The notes under the pieces were generated by a model, which was not told the DNA's origin, did not search any database, and saw only the letters and a program-made list of their open reading frames with translations. Position numbers and translations under genes: made by a program. From contig OV277867.1 in the NCBI GenBank assembly GCA_922989275.2, positions 46,492,484 to 46,556,483 of the forward strand: a stretch of DNA of 64,000 nt, read 5' to 3'. Positions 11,801 to 23,800 of this stretch are shown piece by piece. This stretch comes from Gari tellinella. Taxonomy: Eukaryota > Mollusca > Bivalvia > Cardiida > Psammobiidae. Numbering within the stretch: the stretch's first letter is position 1; every line of letters begins with the position of its first letter.

Positions 11801-14800
11801 CATGGTAAATATTCATGATTATTATACCTCAATTTAATTTACAATGTTAATCTCCCATAGGCCACAGTGCCATAGAAATACTATCAGACTCAGCGGGAAA
11901 AAATTACTGTCTTAAAAATACTGTCTCCCGCTACCATTGGTAATCGAACGTCGTAAATGACGTCAAAAATACTATCACCCGCTACCATAGACAACGGAAT
12001 GTTCGAAAATTATACTGTACCTTTCGCGCATGCGTAGTATCATTTTTTGCATTTCCGTTCAAAACAAACGGAACAAACAACAAACGTTTTACCACGCTTA
12101 ACGAGGATTTAAAAAGTCTTGACCAAAAGTAGTAAAACACGGTCTGAATTTGTTTAATGAATTTCTGCGATCAAATGACATAGAACAGAGTGACATTGTG
12201 CAAAAGCCCACAGAGCTTAACAGCCAGCTACGTTATTTCTATGTCTCGGTTCGACAAAAAATTGGAGACGAACTTAAGAAAAGGTCCCTGGACAGTTTGA
12301 GATACGGGATCTCAAAGCACCTTTTAGACACTTACAACATTAATTTGAAAGACCGGAACTTTATTTCAAGTAATGAAACCTAAAAATCGAAAGTTAAACA
12401 GCTAAAACGAAGTGGACAGGGCAGTGTTGACCATAAGCCTGTAATTTCTAACAGTGATCTGGAAAAATTGAATGAAAAGTGTGTACCGTTTAACATTAGC
12501 ACTCCATGCGGTCTTCAGAACAAAATTCATTCACCCCTGAAACTTTTAATGGAAATTTCAAACAGTATCTATAAACATTAATCAGAGGGCTCCTTAAGGA
12601 GCTCTTTGATCAGGGTCTTTACTGTTTGCATGGGACAAGTGTAAACCTTACAGGTACACTGTTTCTAAATGATGAGTATACTCGTCGCTGGGGTTGAATG
12701 TGTTAACACTGCAGTTACTGTTAAAATTTTAATTTACTGTGATAACCACATGTCTGTGATATATCCAGTTTACTGTTATTATTGTGATTATTTGTTGCTC
12801 ATTACTGCAATTACATACCATTATTGAGTATATGTGTTGTTCATACTTTGAATTCGTTTTTCGGTATAATAAAATAAATATCACATGCCTGACAGGGTGA
12901 CAGTAAAATTGTCAACTTTCGGAAAAATACTGTCAACCTCGGCTTCGCCTCAGTTGACAGTATTTTCCCGAAAGTTGACAATTTTACTGTCACCCTGTCA
13001 GACATGTGATTTTTATATACTGTATCTAATTGGTCTATTATCTTAAGTGACGGAATAAATCAAAGGCATAACAAGGTGTATTTATGGGGTAATGGGTTAA
13101 GAGATTCATCAATATTGCATAACAAATAAAGTACAAGTATACTGTACATACTATTCTTCCTGGTCAATCCCTAAACACTCAGTTCCCTGTACCAAAGATG
13201 TGTCAAGGATGTGTGTTTGATTGAAAGTACAATGAATTTTCTCAAGGATCTCTATCCTCTATTGACTAAACAGTTACTTAACTCTCTCTGTATGCTAGCC
13301 ACGGATGCAAACAGTTTGGATCTTGTCGGGATGCCACATACTGCAAGGATCTAATTTCTAAACTGTTTGAAACTCTGACCTTGTTTTCAAAAGGAAATTT
13401 GAAAAAAAATTGTTTAGAACAGTAGCAGATGACAATAATTGTAGAAGACGAATAAAATACCCAGCATGCAAAGAGTTAACCCTTAGCCCGCCAAATAAAT
13501 TGTCGTCTGCTATATTTCTCGTCTGCTTCAAGTTTCAAAGTGCTTCAAAGTTGCTAAAAATTGCTGAAAATGTTGTCCGAGTGTCAAACAGCTTGGATCC
13601 GGATGAGACGCCGAGTAACTCGGCGTCTCATCCGGATCCAAGCTGTTTGCATATTGAGCTATAGTCGTGACTGGCAGGCTATGGGTTAAAATATTGTGTG
13701 CTTCAAAACTGTCATCTGTTTCCAGAAATATAAGCTGGGTAAAAAACAAATGGGGTCCATGCCAATATTCATCTAGGATTTAGAAAATATCTTTATGGCA
13801 CATATTCATGACTTTATAAAGTAATTTCATCAGTGGAGAAATAAAGTTAAAAGGCATAAAAAGGCATATTTATGGGGGTAGTTGGTTAACAGTATGTTAA
13901 AAGTGATTTCAGTGTACTTATATCTATGCCATTCCACACAATTAGGAAAGATGATCAAGTGTTATAAGAGACAAATTTTTGTTTCCTTATTTATAATGTC
14001 TACTTGATCTGCAACTAAGGCTTTCACTGCCAAATTTTACCATGTGCTTTAATCTGTTGCAGACAAAATATCATCTTCTTTAGGCCATAATCAATTTTTT
14101 TAAGTTTGGACTGACTAAATATTGATATGAGTGCCGAACAGTTTGGATTTTGATTAGACGCCGCATTACGGATAATGTTTGCAAAGTCAATGTTCTATGG
14201 TAGTGTAAGTGTTAAGAAATCGCCACTTAACCTATTACCCCATAAATACGCCTTTTTACGTCTTTATTTTATTTGTCCATTGAGGAAAACAGCTCCACTT
14301 CATACAGTTCTAAATATGTACAGTAAGAAATAATTTCTATATTCTATCAGATTTTTGCTGAAAGCTAAGCAGAATGCGCCTTTAAGTAGCAACTTGTTTC
14401 AAAAACTAGAAACAGACTATGGAGTAATGGGTTATATCCCCTGCCATTATTGTGTTTTATTGACTATGTGATGATAAGGATGTATTTGTGTTAGGTCACT
14501 AGATCAAGGCCATTCAGAAATTACCAGTCTGGAAATGTAAGTTTCAAAGAATGGTTACCATGGAAATTTGTAGACAAATCTACAACAGCACTGTGTGATG
14601 TTGAGTGACCTTTTTTCCTAAGATCAATCTTTTATTAACCCTGTACTCCATAGCCTGTTTCTTGTTTTGAAGATGTGCAATCACTTAAAGCAGGTAGAAA
14701 GTAAAGCAGAATGTACCCTAAAATTTTGAGAGGGCGAAACCAGAAACTCACATATATATATTTTTTAAGCCTAATGGTGTAAAAATGTGTATCAACAGTG

Positions 14801-17800
14801 TAGACCCAAATCAGAGTTAAATGTTCATGACTGTATAAATACCATTTTCTTTGGTGGAGAAATAAGTTAATGTTCTGAAAGGTGCTTCCATAGGGAAAGG
14901 GTTAAGGTGGGCATCATAAGGGGCTTTTGTCTTACAAAGACAGATACAGTCGAACTTCGATATCTAAAACTCGCTTAACTCGTACTATAGGATAGTTCGA
15001 CACATGAATTGCATTATTTCATGATCGGTTAAGTCGAACATACCCATATTTAAAAGTTAAAGAGTGGCTAAGCCATGTTTTAATTTTGAAATATGGGTAT
15101 GTTCCATTTAACCGAGTTCGAGATATTGAAGTTCGACTGTACATCTCTAGTTTTAATAAGTTTTAATAACTGAAACTTTTAAGTTACTAGCAAAAAGGTT
15201 TGCTTCTTATCAAGTGCCAAGTAAGGAAGTATTCATCTGAATCAAGTCACACATAACCCTTCTCTTGTTGAATATTCATACGCATGTCTACATAACACTC
15301 TACCTACAGTGAACATCTATCACCTAAACTAGATGAAATGCATATACATATATATTGAACTTTATCCTCAGCAAAGACGGCCAGACTTATGCCAGACAGA
15401 TCCAATAAGAAAACAGCTGTCTGATCTGGGTCTACATTGTTTTCAAAAGCCTCAATATATGCTAAGAGCAGAAGAAATGTTTACAGGATATCATAAACTG
15501 GTAAACTGGTCATGGTCAATTCCATGTCTATTTTTTCATGCATCACTTTTTTCCCCCATAACAATCTGGTAATAAACATCCTGCTTTATGTATGACTGAT
15601 TTGTCAGTTATTAGCGAATAGTTGTAATCAAAACCAGAAGCCAAAATGGACCGGTAACTCAACATCGGATCAGGCTTCTAACTGTTTTACACATATTTTT
15701 TCCCCTATGTTTAACCCATTACCCCATATCCTGTTTCTAGTTTTGAAAATAGATGACCACTTAAAGCAGGTTGAAAGTAAAGCAGAATGTGCCTTAAGGC
15801 ACATTCTGCTTTACTTTCAATCTGCTTTAAGCTACTATCTGATAGGCTACAGAAAATATTTCTTATGGCACCTATTCTTGACTGTATAAGTTTGAACTCT
15901 TTCTTCCATGTATGAATAAATTAAAGGCGTAAAAAGGAGCACTTATGGGGTAATGGGTTAAAGAATAACGCAAAAACAATAATGATTGGCAGGTTACAAT
16001 TTTAAACTTAATGTAAAATTATAGACAGATATATATGTGTAAAGCCCTAAATCCCCCAATGGAAACACTGTGACCATATAATACCTTGACCTATACCAGG
16101 CTGCTTTAACCCTTTCCCCAATAGAAGCGACTTTTAGCGTACTAAATTTATTCCTCCGCTGAAGAAAATAGTTCCAGTTTATACCCTCATGAACAATAAC
16201 ATAATAAATATTTTATATAGCCTAACAGATGGTAGTTTAAAGCAGGCGGAAAGTAAAGCAGAATGTGCCTTAAGGCACATTCTGCTTTACTTTCAACCTG
16301 CTTTAAGTGATCACCTGTCTTTAATATTATAAATAGGTTATTGGGTAAAGGGTTAAACTTTAACCCTTTACCCAAACTGGCAATAGCAGGTTAAAAGCAG
16401 AATGTGTCATAAGGCCCACTATACTTAACTTTCTGACTGCTTTAAGCTACCATCTGCTAGGATATAGGAACATTTTCTCATATTATATGTTCATTGCTAT
16501 ATGAAATGAAACAATTTTCTTCAGTGGAGCATTGAATAATCCATTAAAATTTAAATGCATATCTAAGGAGTTATCTCATGGGTTATGTTCTTTATAACAG
16601 AATATGGTAAAATGAAAACCCATGCCTGGGAGAAATAGATAAGGAGGTCAAATTGAAAAGGTGTTTCTTTAGTTTAATAATATTTTATTGTTCAATTAGT
16701 TCACATATTCACACAAGCATCATGTAATTTGTTTAATATAAACAAAAGGGTTGGGCCACAAGTTATTGCAACATTAGATTCGGCCCTTCCCGTACTGTCA
16801 CAAACATGTCGGTAAACAATATAAATGTTACTTTCTTTCGATATTCTGTCTTCAATTAGTAAAAAGGAAACTCGGAATGGAGACAATAATGATATTGAGA
16901 CAGAAAAGAGCATCGTTAAATTGAAACATTAAGGTGTTTCTTTAATGGAAAGGATTAAAATTTTACTGAAATAACCACATTTGATGCAGCTTTTGAGCCA
17001 TATCCATTGTATCTAATTTTCTAAAAATCAACAAATACAATACTCACTTTACACACAGTACAAAGTCATCTCGGTGAGTCTTACTTTCTCTGACAAGGAA
17101 TACGCCTTCTTCCGTGATGTTTTGGAAGATCTTGTTGGCCTCATCTCGTGACATAGGACCAAAATACCAGCTGTAATGAACAATTTTGTTAGTACAGGGC
17201 TCCAGACAAGGGGGGTATTTCAAAAACTAAAATCTTTATTTCTCGATTAAACCCTATGGTGTCACTACTCATTTGAATTGTCTCGAAGAGATGATTCAAA
17301 TGAGTAGTAACACCACAGGATTTGGTAGTAAAATGAGTGAGAAAGTGTTGGATTTGTTACCCCCTCTTATCTGGAGCCCTGTTAGTACAGTCAGAGCTGA
17401 GCACATATTAAGGCATCCCAGTCTACAGAGCAAGCAAGTACAGTGACAAATCACATTGCGAGACAAAACAATGTCGTAGACTGGGAGAGTGTGAAAGTTA
17501 TAGACAGAGAAAATAACACATCCCTGAGGAGATTAAGAGAGTCACTAATAATTAGGGGCGGGACCGAATATTCGAATATTCGCATAAGGGCCGAATATTC
17601 GAATCCCGCAGGGCTCCAGATAATTTTTCTTCTAATCAGTACAGTACTGATCAAATTTGAAAACAATCAGTCCTCAGATTTTTTTAATCAGTACACATGG
17701 ATTTTCAAATTCATCGGCAGTTCGCTGGTTAAATGGCCAACTTTAGAAGAAAGGAGAAATAATGCCTCAGTAATAATGCTATACAAAATTTCAAATAACC

Positions 17801-20800
17801 TTATAGTTGTAGACCATACATCGCCATCCATCCAGAAATCTCAACTTTGTCATACCTTTCTCTACTAGGACACAGAATCACTCAAACTCATTCTTTCCAC
17901 GTACCATTAGACTTTGGAATAAACTACCACACAGCACTAAGGCTAGTGACAGTCTCACAAGCCTCACTCACCTAAGGGGTTATGAGAACTGAGGCTGTGG
18001 GCCTAACTACATATTAAGTTGTTTTTAAACTTTTTTTAACCTCTGTTTATAATTGATCTTTTAGCTCTGCATTGTTTATCATTATGTTATACTGTTTTCA
18101 ACACTGTCCCCGACCTCCCTGTCATTGTCAGAAATTGACAGTAGGGAGTAATAACGTACAAGTAGGAGTAGAAGATACATGTACATGTATGTAAATTACG
18201 ATTTTCAAGAATCTAACATTAAATTGCAGCTTATGCGGGTTTTTTCGCCGCCGATGAAACAACGTTCGAATTCATATCGTTCAACAAACTACCACAAGTT
18301 TCATTAGGTGTTAGTTCCTTTTAAATCAGATAGTTGACAACCGACGGTTTTCAACTTTTTATCGTTTTTCTGACTCTTCCATGATTAGATTTTGACATTT
18401 TGTTGCGAGGTTTTCAATCAAAACACTTTTCGGATAACTTTGATTTTATCGTCCATACATCAATAAAGATATAGATGTATGTGCGAGTGCGCAGTAACCT
18501 CCCTTTGCTAACGGTGCGCAAGTAAACAATTACCATATGATAAAACGAAGCTTCATAGGGTTACGACACCGCAAATCAATCAGATTTGACTATGTCGTGG
18601 TTGACTATTTGCAAATCTCGGTATGACAAAAACTCGGCTTTTGAATTGATACATGCGTCCCCGAGAATTTCTCGCGTACACAGTACTTCAATATTTTGAA
18701 ATTAACACGTACACCGTCGAAACGTTCGCGTATTTCACTGAGTACGCGGGCTTATCTGGAGCCCTGAATCCCATTTAAGTATTCGAATAGTTGTCTCTGA
18801 AATTTTATTTTTGTTAAAATCATTATATGGATTATTCAATTTATTTGAGAGACTAGCTGTTTCATTTTCTCCAACCAGGCTAATCGTTCGCCATTAATCC
18901 TCGTGTGTAGGGTGATTATCACCCCCGGCTGGTCAGTGTTTTGATAGCACCTGTCAAGTTGTACACAGTTTGCAAACATTACCCGCTGTGTTATGTAATC
19001 GACGGCCCTCCCTGACATCGGATCAATGGACTCGCAGTTAATAAATTGACATGTTGGGGAACCCTAGTTGCCAAACAAAAGAGGTGTGTTTAGCACAGGA
19101 CATTTAAGAGCATCCAATAAAAAAAAGACGAATAATTGTTAATATCGCCAATCATAGCGGCTCAAATGACGCTTTTCGTAAACGACCAGTATCACGCAAA
19201 CACTATTTAAAATCATCAAACATTCTAGTTAAGACGTCATGAAAGCTTAATATTGACCTTACACAAGACGTAGATCTATAAACGATCAAATTCTTTATTA
19301 TTATTCTTACTAAAACGCAACTATGCCACCGGCTACTGCTTCGCCTGTGTGAAAGAATTTACTCGTTCTGCCGACAAGAAATCAGCAACCTGTTTTGTTT
19401 GTTACGTTCGTGTCAGAGTGTAACATCTGCATGCAGAAACTTGAGAGCTAGTGTGTGTTCAGATTAATTTTAAAAGCAGATTAAATATAATTTGTAAAGC
19501 CAACAAAATGTTTACGCAAAAAAACCTGACTCTACATTTTTCTATTTATTACTTCTACGCCATCAATTCTGATGATTATGAGAAGGGGCACTTTTTAGGT
19601 GCACCAATGGGACTGTGCCCGGCCGGTCACTTTATCCTGACACCGACGAACCAGTCGTAATGCTAACCCGAAATCCTGAGCGCCAAGGAGGGAAGCCATT
19701 ACTACCAATTTTCAAGTCTTTGGTTTGACCCGGCCGGGGATTGAACCCGCAACCTCCCACACTGCAAGCGGACGCTCTACCACTAAGCCACGCAGCCCCA
19801 CATGACTGAAGACTTAATTCGAAACTAATTTTAATGCAGATATAGATGTTGCGTTAAACACGAGTTGCATCCCTTACATTCGGAGACCGCCATATCTACA
19901 AAGATTCACTGTAGTAAATGGTTGCAAAAGTTGATAAGTTTACCAGTCAATCAGACGATTGTCACAGAATACACATTCTGCTCAGGGTTTGGTCCATTTA
20001 AGATAGGTATTTCTACGAAGCAAACATTGAATAATTGAATTTGATGATGGAATTATACTCGGATCGGATAACCCCCCCCCCCCCCCCCCCCCCCCCCACC
20101 CCCATCGGACAAAGCGTTTTATTCCAGGCGAATTATTCGAATTATTCGAATACTTTAAGCGAATATTCGAATAGCAATTTGGGTTCGAATTCCCATCCCT
20201 ACTAATAATGCATCGTACAGGAGGACAGAGTCATGAACAGGAATAAAGGGGGTTATCAAATGAGCCCCATCTATCGGCCTCTGTTTACTACTCATTAGAA
20301 ATAGGAGCTCTTAAATATAATCTCCCTGTTAGAAATTAGAATCGTCTCTACAAGACCATTCTAATGAGTGACACCGTATAGGATTTACTCCACAAATGAA
20401 GATTTTAGTTTTGAAATACTCCCCTTATCTGGTGTTAGAATAGTTTAATATAAATAAAATTGAATAATACAATCAGCATTAATGAACACGGTTTACGGAC
20501 GTTTCGCTACCCGGGACGTTTCGCTACCCCGTACGTTTCGCTACAGTCGTTTCGCCACCTACCGATAAGTCGTTTCGCTACCCATTTTTTTAAAATGATC
20601 TTTACCTATATTTTTATGTTGAAATAAGATATGGCGATATATTATTTTAGCGAAAATGTGTATTAGAAATTTATATTTGAATGAATCATTGAAAAAAAGA
20701 TCGATTTATTGACAAAGATCGTGTAAGTTACTAAAAATAGATGCTGCTATATTTATGTATAAATATAATACTCAAATGCTAGCTAACGTAATTTGCTACC

Positions 20801-23800
20801 TTAGGCTCATAAATATACAAATAGATTGGATCCACACCAGATGCCATGTTACGCGGCCTCTCGTCGGGATCTTAAATGGCTATTAGAAATTAAAAATAGT
20901 TATTAGTAAATTATTTATACATTTTTACGGCGAAATATATGAACAGTCGTTACGCATATATACAACTTATGCGAGTAGACCCTTAGAAAGCAGGGTATAG
21001 AGCGAAGTGAAATGAATGTGGTGAAAGAATAAGTAGCAAATTGATTGGACCCTTGTTAGACGCCGAGTTCCACGGACGCTGATCTAATATGTCTGCATTA
21101 GGGCTGAAACGGTTACCAGAAATTTGTAACCGGTTAATCGCTGCTCGTAACCGGGGTTAACCGGTTAATCGTAACTTTAATATGCCAACTGACACATCAT
21201 TAGTCAGTAAGGGTTGGATGTTGCACGTATACACGATATTACCTATAAACACTTTCACATTTGGAGACCGTTTGCGTGTGTAAACGATAATACAATAATA
21301 AAGTATTGGTGCCAAAGAATTGTTAATGAATCTTTTTTTTTCTAACTATTTTACCATACATGCCGACGTAGGTCTTTAATAAATTGCAAAGAGAAAAGAA
21401 GATCCATTGATCTTATAAAATGAACTTACATGTATACTGCATGAATCTGTTGATCAATAAATCGTTTTAAAAAGCGGCTATTCGATGTCTTCTCTAAATA
21501 AGTTGCATTTGTAAAATAACTCCAACACACGGAATAATAATGCGCGGCCGAATATGAAGACCATGTATCCCGGATTGTGTTATAGATAATTAATTGGTCC
21601 CATTCTTGTCTTATTTTAAACCTTGACAAAATATGAGACGACCCGATTGAAGTGTAGATTCAGCTAACCGGGTTTTATTATTTTATCGTTTTTGATTGGG
21701 TGGTCTAAAAATATATTTGAAATTGACATGCGGATATTCCTGGAAACCCTGGTTTACGTTTTTTCCCTACACAAACGTCATATATAGCTACTAGGGAAGA
21801 AATCCAAAGCAAACCGAATATTTCGAGGTCAGAAGGTTAGTAAGCGTGTCAAGTTCAACTGTCAAAGTAGCGAAGGAAACAATATTTCGAAGACAAGTTT
21901 GTTGTAAATTAAAACTGTTCAATCGGCATTTATTGTAAAGACGTGTGAAATAAGGGTTATTTAACTCAACTTAAAAGAAAACGACACCATGCAGCGAGTA
22001 TTCAGTGTTGAGAACACCTGTAAAGTATATTGAATTGTGCACATATAGTTTTGTTAACGGATTCGTTTTGTGTATTGAGCTCCATGTACATGTTTACAAA
22101 AACAGGAAACGCCCTACCCTTATCAATAAACATGCTACTGTATTTTAAAGGGACTCGCAACCGGATGGTGTACTTGTCAAAATAAAATACTCAAATAAAA
22201 GCAAATTTGTGGCATTATTTGGCTTCTGACATTAAAAAAATATGATCAGTCCAAAAAAAGTTTCAAGAATCGTCACCGAATCTTAGATTTTTAGATATTT
22301 TCCATCGTTTTTCTATACCGACTAGTAGACGGTATAGTTGTTGTTGTTGCTTCTCTACACGGGCTCAGACATAAACCCGAGCCGAATCACGAAGTTGTAT
22401 GCACTTTCGATCGCTACACATTGAAATACGTTAAATCGAACCGAGATAAACGGATAGTTCCGTGGTCCATTGGTCTAAGCGGTTTCCCCTATTTTGCATT
22501 CTGTCCGCCAATGCCGGGCCCCGGGTTCGAATCCCACCAGAGACCAGTATTTTTTTTTATTGAAATACATTTTTTTAAACAGAATTTCTTATCCTAAACT
22601 AATTCTTTACCATTTATATAAGCATTTGACACATATTTACAAATTACTATTTTTAATGCACCATCTGGTTGCGAGTCGCTTTAAAACTTAAATATCATGT
22701 ATATCTTAGAGTAAAAGACTTCAAGTGAACGGAAAACATATCGGAAGGCTGTACATGTAGCTCCCGACAAATGGGGCTTTATTTTTGTTATACAAAATGG
22801 CTTCCGAGTAACTGGTTACCGACTTTGTAACCGGTTAATCGGCAGTTCATAACCGTTAACGGTTACCCGGGTAATCGTTTCAGCACTAGTCTGCATAAGC
22901 CTTACAGTCTGCATTAATTCTAGTAAAAAGAGGTTTACATATGAATCAATCAATATTTAGATATGAAAATGGCTTTTGAACTTAATAATTATACATGTGT
23001 TAACCCATTGAACCCTAGTGTCTACTAAAGTGGACAATGTCAAACGGTGTAGACCCTGGTGAGACATCGCATTACACGGCGTCTCATCATGGTCTGCACT
23101 GTTTGATATATGATTTTAAATATGTTTCAGTAAAGACAAACAATGCAGTATGTCTGTAAGGAAACAAGTAACCTTTGTATAGCTATAATGAAAACTGCCA
23201 GCAATTAAACAGTAGATCTAAATGGGCTAATATCAATTGGACGTGATAATAGAAAAGTAAATATTCTATCGTAATCCACTTTATTGTTTCATCAAAATTC
23301 TATATTGTGTATTAAAGGGAGGTAATCAGATAACTCATATGTATGCAGTAAACCACTCTTATACAGTCCATTCCCTAATCAGTCGGATACGGCAGCAGCG
23401 CCTATATCCGACTGATTAGGGAATGGACTGTATAAGAGTGGTTTACTGCATACATATGAGTTATCTGAAAATTCTATAGACAAAACAAAACACACATAAG
23501 CACATATAATGCATTTAAATCCTTTCAAATAACCCATTACCCCGTAGGCTGAGCCTGTTTATAGTACTGTTTATAGTACTGAAGATAGTTGACAACTTAA
23601 AGCAGGTTGAAAGTAAAGATGAGTTACCATCACCCTATTATTATATTTGAGATCATATATGTTATTCTTCTCATTTTTGATGCGAAGTAAATGTATTTAG
23701 CGCAGGGTTGCCATAAGTTGACATGAAAAATCCTAAGATTTCCAAATTTGCATTTTTCAAGTGCTATTTTATGAATCGTACCTTTATCCCACTGCTTTAC

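Larger units (their letters stand above)
17553..20201. mobile_element. hAT-like element, 8-bp target duplication CTAATAAT
   Basis: Left tip TAGGGGCGGGACCGAATATT, right tip ending TTCGAATTCCCATCCCTA, with CTAATAAT at 17545-17552 and 20202-20209. Subterminal GAATATTCGAATATTCG palindromes occur at both ends. The 2.65-kb interior contains a long family B relative (about 17610-18764), a SINE, and a C-run. No transposase recognised. Confidence 0.75.

Noticed and set aside
13410..13749. Opposing frames with 'SLDPDETPS.SASHPDPSCL'-type peptides, also elsewhere
   Set aside because: Both strands of a family C hairpin read in frame; the peptide is a by-product of the palindrome.
17443..17868. 141-residue open frame
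   Set aside because: It crosses the borders of two transposons and contains their terminal palindromes.
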